From positions 1 to 12,274 of the forward strand of contig JAIWNE010000271.1 of assembly GCA_025331445.1 (NCBI GenBank): 12,274 bases of DNA, given 5' to 3'. The position numbers were made by a program, and so were the translations under genes. The stretch's first letter is position 1; each line of letters starts with the position of its first letter. Source of the stretch: Blakeslea trispora (Eukaryota; Mucoromycota; Mucoromycetes; Mucorales; Choanephoraceae). Positions 7,897 to 12,274 of this stretch are shown here, piece after piece. The notes under the pieces are model-generated. The model had not been told where the DNA came from. It saw nothing but the letters and a program-made list of their open reading frames with translations, and did not search any database.

Positions 7897-7920
7897 AGAA
7901 AAGGGATACTACTGATGTCC
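7872..7920 (+). promoter_or_regulatory. -1 programmed ribosomal frameshift signal between gag and pol
   Basis: The slippery heptamer G GGA AAA (7872-7878) is in the correct X XXY YYZ register relative to gag (GGA 7873-7875, AAA 7876-7878). A 6-nt spacer GGCAGT follows. Then GGACATCAGTAG (7885-7896) and CTACTGATGTCC (7909-7920) form a perfect 12-bp stem with a 12-nt loop. The gag stop codon is the last three bases of the 5' arm. Pol is open in exactly the -1 frame from 7857, so a slip here joins the two frames. Confidence 0.85.
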
Positions 7921-9866
7921 AAAAAACTAACGATTTGACTAACAACAATCCAGCGACGAATCCTAACAACATCCCCATCAATCCAAAAATGAATGTAGTA
8001 GAAGTCCATCATACATCAGCCCTACATACTTCAAATAATCATTATGATATTAACGCAGTAAAAAGAAAAACAAAATCAGACCAAAATAGTTACGACCAAA
8101 ACAACACACATCTACCAAAAGAAAGAAGATTAGAAGAGTATCATCCCTCTGCTAATCAAAGTTTCAATGAAAACGTACAGTCTTACGCTGGTCCAACAAT
8201 AAGTGTTCAAACGAACGCGAACACCCAACTGCACACCAGTAATCAGAATAGAGAAGCGCCCATTTCTCAAGTAAGACAAACACAGAATCCAGAACGCTTA
8301 AATCCATTGGGAACAAATTCATTACTTGCAAATCCCATAAATCCCACTAATCCGTCATCAGGTATAAATAAACAAAAAAAGAAAAGAAATCCCCCAAAAA
8401 GATTAGAAGTCCAGGTTGAAGTGGAACCAACATGGGACAAACTGGGAAGAACTCTCATCACAATTCCAGTATCAGAATATCTTGCTACTAACCGCAAGGT
8501 AGCTCAAGATGTTAGAATGGGTCTATCACATTTATATAGGCGAAAGTCAAAGAAACCGAAAGAAATTGGTGTAAACTCAAGGATCTCTCCCAACGAACCA
8601 ATGGTAATCAATACTCTTCGTACAACTGGTCTCTTAGATGAACAAGAATACCTACGTCAAAACCACAATGTCAATCATGTGCAAATGACTGAGACAAACA
8701 GCGAGTATTCCAGCCAAGATGGAAGTTATGATACTAGTTTCTATGGCAGCTCTGATGGTGAAACGGAAAACAGTGACTATTACGAAGAAGACGATGACGA
8801 AATAGAAAGTCATATAGACTACCCATATAACCCAAATGAAATGAAGACAGCTCAACCTTGTAGAGTATTGATAGTGGTGAATAACCAACCTGTAGAAGCA
8901 ATTCTAGACTCGGGTGCAGCTGTATCGGTTATGAGCGTCAAATTGGCATCAAAATTAGGAATAGAAACCGACACTGAAGAAGTGATCCCTCTTAGTGGAT
9001 TTGCTAATTCAGGTAAAACAATCAATTGCAGAGTAGCTACGAACGTAGATGTGAGGATAGGTGGAAAACTGCATAGAGAGCACTTCTGTATCGACGAAAG
9101 TCAAGTATATAAAGATGTTTGTCTTCTGGGTAAACCATGGATCAAGCAGCATGACATACGATTAACCAACAGAGGAACAATCGTCATTATCCCAACAAGA
9201 AAAGGGACTGACACAGTAGAAGTTCAATGTATTAGTGACAACGACCATAATCAACAGGTAGAAGTTGTCGATCCGACACTTATCTATTCCATACAGATCT
9301 TCAACGCAAACACCGAAATGAATATAGAAGGAAACCACAATCCAAATCTATTAGACCTCAAGCATTACCAAGAAGATGTAGTATCCCAAAGCGAATTTCT
9401 AAAGGAAGAAATCAACGTAAAAACAGACAAATCACCACAACTTGAAAGTTTAATTGACAGGTATAAAAACTGTTTCGTAGAATTCAATGGCCTAGGCGTG
9501 GTCAAAGGCGTCTACCATGAGATACGAACAGTATCTGACGAAACAATACGATCCAAACCATACAGACTAACGATAGATGAAGAGGAAAGTTTGAGAGAAG
9601 AACTGGATAACTTACTGAAGCTCAATATCATCAAGCCAAGTAAATACGAAAAATACTGTGCTCCCATATTCTTTGTACCCAAGAAGAACGGCAAAATCAG
9701 ACTGGTAGTAAACTATACTCAACTCAATAAGATCACCGAAAAACAAGCGTATCCAATCCCACACATCGAAGAAGTACTCGATTCTCTTGGAGGTGCCACA
9801 ATATTCTCTACCTTAGATGCAGCCCAAGGTTTTTTGGCAGATACAGATGCATCCAAACAGTGTTGA
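7878..9866 (+). CDS. pol: Pol, first part: linker, aspartic protease, start of reverse transcriptase
   Basis: This is the -1 frame relative to gag, entered by frameshifting near 7878; the first in-frame ATG (7989) is not required. Roughly 300 residues of Asn/Gln/Pro-rich linker come first. Within it a conserved-looking patch (RTLITIPVSEYLA, then VRMGLSHLYRRKSKK, about 8450-8560) resembles pre-protease segments of fungal elements. An acidic run (YYEEDDDEIE, about 8778-8807) precedes the retropepsin-type protease: active site LDSGAAVSVM, with catalytic Asp at 8907-8909, and the later LLGKPW segment. RT begins about 9530: a basic/Leu-rich entry, then APIFFVPKKNGKIRLVVNY, then FSTLDAAQGF with the first catalytic Asp at 9816-9818. 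Directly after GF the frame is lost in a T6 run (9830-9835); the last ten or so residues before the TGA at 9864 are out-of-frame tail. One base more than the neighbouring frames require would explain it. Confidence 0.88.
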   Translation, partial: RQWTSVEKRDTTDVQKTNDLTNNNPATNPNNIPINPKMNVVEVHHTSALHTSNNHYDINAVKRKTKSDQNSYDQNNTHLPKERRLEEYHPSANQSFNENVQSYAGPTISVQTNANTQLHTSNQNREAPISQVRQTQNPERLNPLGTNSLLANPINPTNPSSGINKQKKKRNPPKRLEVQVEVEPTWDKLGRTLITIPVSEYLATNRKVAQDVRMGLSHLYRRKSKKPKEIGVNSRISPNEPMVINTLRTTGLLDEQEYLRQNHNVNHVQMTETNSEYSSQDGSYDTSFYGSSDGETENSDYYEEDDDEIESHIDYPYNPNEMKTAQPCRVLIVVNNQPVEAILDSGAAVSVMSVKLASKLGIETDTEEVIPLSGFANSGKTINCRVATNVDVRIGGKLHREHFCIDESQVYKDVCLLGKPWIKQHDIRLTNRGTIVIIPTRKGTDTVEVQCISDNDHNQQVEVVDPTLIYSIQIFNANTEMNIEGNHNPNLLDLKHYQEDVVSQSEFLKEEINVKTDKSPQLESLIDRYKNCFVEFNGLGVVKGVYHEIRTVSDETIRSKPYRLTIDEEESLREELDNLLKLNIIKPSKYEKYCAPIFFVPKKNGKIRLVVNYTQLNKITEKQAYPIPHIEEVLDSLGGATIFSTLDAAQGFLADTDASKQC

Positions 9867-10815
9867 GAAGACAGGATTCGTTTCTAAGTTTGGTTGTTAC
9901 GAGTTCAACGTCATGCCTTTTGGATTGACAGGAGCTCCTTCCACATATCAAAAAGCTATGACGAATATCCTTCAGAGGTATATAGGTAAATTTCTATACG
10001 TATTTATAGACGATGTTATAGTGTATTCGAAGAATGAAGAAGAACACTTGTATCACTTGGAATTGGTATTTCAGGCGTGTAAAGAAGCAAATCTGAGGCT
10101 GAGACTAGAAAAATGCCAGATGATGAAGAAGCGAGTGGTGTACTTAGGACATGAAGTTGGTGAAGGACTTCGACCTGCAGAAGATAACATCAAGAAAATT
10201 CTGAAGCTGAAGGAACCGAAGAACGTAGATGAGATTCGTACACTTTTGGGGATGACAGGGTACTTCCGAAGGTTCATAGAAGATTATGCCAGTAGAAGTC
10301 AACCATTGATGAAACCACTCAAAAAGGAAGCGAAATTTGAATGGACAAGGGACCAACAAGACGCCTTCAACTATTTGATGAGTACATTAATCTCACCACC
10401 CATACTCTCTTATCCAATCAGGCATCACATCAATATCATAACTACAGATGCGAGCTACAAAGGTTTAGGAGCCATCCTTTCTCAATCACCTACGGGAACT
10501 GAAGAAGGCGAAACTATCATCAGTTATGCGTCGAAATCACTGAATAATACTCAACTGAATTACACCGTTTCCCACCTAGAAGCATTGTGTATCATTTGGG
10601 CGGTTAACAGGTATCGATACTATCTATCCAACCGAACACATTTTGTTATCAGATGCGACCATGCCGCTCTTCAATACATTATGAACAATGACAAACCGAG
10701 CCCAAAGCTGCAACGTTGGAAAGCGTGTTTAATGGGATACAATTACGACGTTCAGTACAAGAGAGGAGCTGACAATCCGGCCGACGCACTCTCGCGTTTA
10801 GAATTCGAACAGTAA
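9836..10815 (+). CDS. pol: Pol, second part: reverse transcriptase core and RNase H
   Basis: This continues the RT in the next frame, directly after the T6 run; the frame is open from before 9817, but the ATG there is not a real start. Seen in order are WQIQMHP and KTGFVSKFGCYEF, FGLTGAPSTYQ, the catalytic YVFIDDVIVYS with the Asp pair at 10009-10014, YLGHEV, and GYFRRFI of the thumb/connection. RNase H follows: TDASYKGLGAILSQ with Asp at 10447, HLEALCIIWAV with Glu at 10579, RCDHAALQYI with Asp at 10657, and GADNPADALSR with Asp at 10783. The four acidic residues expected for two-metal catalysis are all present. The frame ends with TAA soon after RNase H, followed by A-rich non-coding DNA instead of integrase. 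Apart from the break with the preceding part, I see no damage here, so decay of this half is probably recent. Confidence 0.88.
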
Positions 10816-11104
10816 ACGACAAACAAATATATATTAGGATGGTAGGGAGGGTAGTCGAAAAACATAAAAAGATATACAAAAAAAAGGGAAAATGATAGAA
10901 AAGATAAAAAAAAAAAAGAAGAAGATTCAAAAAGAAAATTTATTATATTAAAAAAAAAAAAAAAGAAGGGAAGGGAAGGGACGGCAATCAAAAAAAAACA
11001 GAGAAAAATCACACACAAAAAAAAAATATGTAAAAAAAAAGAGGAAAATTAGATAAAAAAAAGAAACTGGAATACACATACTTACATAACATCAACAACT
11101 CTAA
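10816..11104. other. A-rich low-complexity block between RNase H and integrase
   Basis: About 285 bp made largely of A-runs broken by G, with many stops in all + frames and GGGAAGGGAAGGGA near 10968-10982. No coding homology is visible here, although coding resumes at about 11105. It may be an inserted or expanded low-complexity tract, or eroded linker. Confidence 0.6.
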
Positions 11105-11972
11105 ACACAACACATACAAATCAACATAGACTACCCGACATACATAGCAATAACACAACTGATAAAAGACAAGACCTATCCACTGGATTGTGATCAACTA
11201 TACAAACAGAAATTAGATAGACTAGCAGCAAATACTAAGTATTCAATCGAAGGTTATATACAAAACCAACAGCAACACAAGAAGCCTCACTCGAAGTCCT
11301 ACATCAAGGAAATATTGAACAAGTAATAATTCAAGCACACCAAGAGGCCACATGGGAATTAATAACACTTGGTACAAGATAAAAGGAAAATTCTATGCCA
11401 CTAATTTGTTCGATAAGGTAAAAGAAGTAGTCAAGTGTTGCGAAACATGTCAGTATAGAAAGAAGACTCCAGCAAGAAGAACCATCCCAGCAAACCTATT
11501 CCCACAGGTAGTCATCCTTCTTTATGGTTGGTTGTGATGCTGTAGGACCCGTTATTGAATCAGAAGATGGAAATAAGTATATTACTAGTAGCTGTTGATT
11601 ATCTCACTCGTTGGCCTATGCTCAAGCTGTCAAGAAGTAAACGAAGAAACCACTGCAGATTTTCTCTACAGCCATTTAGTCCACACTATGGAGTGCCGAG
11701 GTTCTTACTCACAGATAGAGGGTCCAACTTCATGTCAGGATATATCAAACATTTTCTCAAAAGAATTGGTTGCAGACACATTACAACTACTAGTTTCAGA
11801 ACACAGACGAATGGCCTATGTGAAAGAATGAATCAGACTCTGTACAAACTATTGCAAAGTTAACGAGAGATGCTGGTAACCTCAAATCTTGGGACAAAAA
11901 GATACCGTCTGCGCTAATGGCGATAAGGTCTATGCGAAATGACACTACTGGATGTACTCCCGCCGATTACTC
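11105..11972 (+). pseudogene. Integrase remnant, several frameshifts
   Basis: Integrase would insert the element's cDNA into chromosomes. Pieces lie in different + frames. A pre-integrase segment (YIAITQLIKDKTYPLD, about 11130-11250) is followed after a frame change by EVLHQGNIEQVIIQAHQE (to about 11346), then the zinc-binding part: GHMGINNTWYKI and CCETCQYRKK, giving the His and C-X2-C of an HHCC finger (11343-11465). The catalytic core follows: VGCDAVGP with the first Asp at 11536-11538, VAVDYLTRWP, a damaged stretch, LLTDRGSNF with the second Asp at 11714-11716, and GLCERMNQT with Glu at 11822-11824, exactly 35 residues between the last two (DD35E). A C-terminal piece (SALMAIRSMRNDTTG, frame change near 11854) stops at about 11972. 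At least five frame changes make it non-functional as read. No GPY/F module or chromodomain is visible before the break. Confidence 0.85.
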
Positions 11973-12274
11973 TGTTGTATAAGTAGGTTCTCAGCAGTAA
12001 CAAAGAGACAAAGTACGACTAAGACTCAACTTTTATTGTTTTGTCCGGATTAAGTTTAAAGTAAATTGAATGAGCTTTCTAACTAGTCAAGAATCTATCT
12101 CTATTTATACTATTCTATTGATGATGGAAAGTGACTTGGTCTTTGATGCACAATGTCTATCTTCGTTACACCTTATCTTATCTGCCAATGAACAACTATT
12201 TATAGCAGGCCAACTTTTATGACTTCTTGCATTGAAGACATAAATAATTAAGCAGTGGACATCTTCATTAGTTC
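11973..12274 (-). repeat. Candidate LTR of a second, nested element (partial)
   Basis: Integrase homology stops at TGTTGTATAAG (from 11973), a classic LTR terminus: on the minus strand it reads ...TATACAACA. On the minus strand, reading towards this terminus, come CTATAAATAG (12205-12196), GTATAAATAG (12110-12101) and AATAAA (12037-12032), a TATA-R-poly(A) order with about 60 bp between the nearer TATA box and the signal. The opposite end is not in the window, and it is not similar to the 6342-6776 LTR. It may instead be unrelated flanking DNA. Confidence 0.4.

Larger units (their letters stand above)
6342..11972 (+). mobile_element. Ty3/gypsy-type LTR retrotransposon, 3'-truncated in this window
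   Basis: The order LTR, PBS, gag, protease, reverse transcriptase, RNase H, integrase is that of the Ty3/gypsy superfamily; copia elements carry integrase before RT. All catalytic residues of protease, RT and RNase H are visible. The copy is defective: one frameshift in RT, several in integrase, an A-rich block between RNase H and integrase, and no visible 3' LTR. The right limit is set where integrase homology gives way to a sequence resembling another LTR. Confidence 0.9.

Noticed and set aside
9817..9835. ATG at 9817 as the start of an independent RT gene
   Set aside because: It falls inside the conserved first catalytic motif of RT; it is an out-of-frame coincidence next to the T6 break.
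7989..9866. Separate pol gene starting at its own ATG
   Set aside because: The pol frame is open into gag and a complete -1 frameshift signal lies in the overlap, so fusion by recoding is the better explanation.
10752..11018. Minus-strand Phe/Leu-rich frames over the A-rich block
   Set aside because: Pure antisense of A-runs; no gene-like features.

Overview
The window looks like an AT-rich, repeat-laden stretch of a eukaryotic genome. An early-diverging fungus (Mucoromycota-like) is my best guess, from the style of the retroelement proteins and the short GTAAGT...TAG intron-like segments, but nothing here proves the lineage. There is no bacterial gene organisation, and I recognise no intact host gene, tRNA, rRNA or CRISPR array.

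Layout. Positions 1-3770 hold no protein gene I can support. They contain a T-rich degenerate minisatellite (about 1040-1160) and a long imperfect inverted repeat (about 1545-2150) with two perfect hairpins at its centre. At 3772-4072 there is a weak but coherent exon/intron pattern with one in-frame stop, possibly a decayed spliced gene. At 4596-4730 a core containing GCCGTCGTG recurs every 38 bp, three times direct and once inverted. About 5369-5690 and 6047-6341 are diverged direct copies of an LTR-like sequence (TATA-like box, AATAAA, then a conserved downstream part).

The right half is one Ty3/gypsy-type LTR retrotransposon on the + strand. It has a 435-bp 5' LTR (6342-6776) with perfect 8-bp terminal inverted repeats, a tRNA primer-binding site (6778-6795), gag with a CCHC zinc knuckle (6967-7896), and pol in the -1 frame carrying protease, reverse transcriptase and RNase H (about 7878-10815). 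Gag and pol overlap at a textbook -1 frameshift signal: slippery GGGAAAA, a 6-nt spacer and a perfect 12-bp stem. Pol is broken by what looks like one extra T in a T6 run inside RT (9830-9835). After RNase H comes an A-rich non-coding block (10816-11104), then an integrase remnant broken by several frameshifts (about 11105-11972). At about 11973 homology stops abruptly, and the remaining sequence resembles the U5-R-U3 end of another LTR on the minus strand, suggesting a nested insertion. No 3' LTR of the main element is in the window.

How the parts work together: the LTR would drive a genomic RNA. Most ribosomes make Gag and a minority shift at the hairpin to make Gag-Pol. The primer-binding site starts reverse transcription, and protease, RT, RNase H and integrase complete the cycle. 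This copy cannot do so by itself because RT and integrase are broken.
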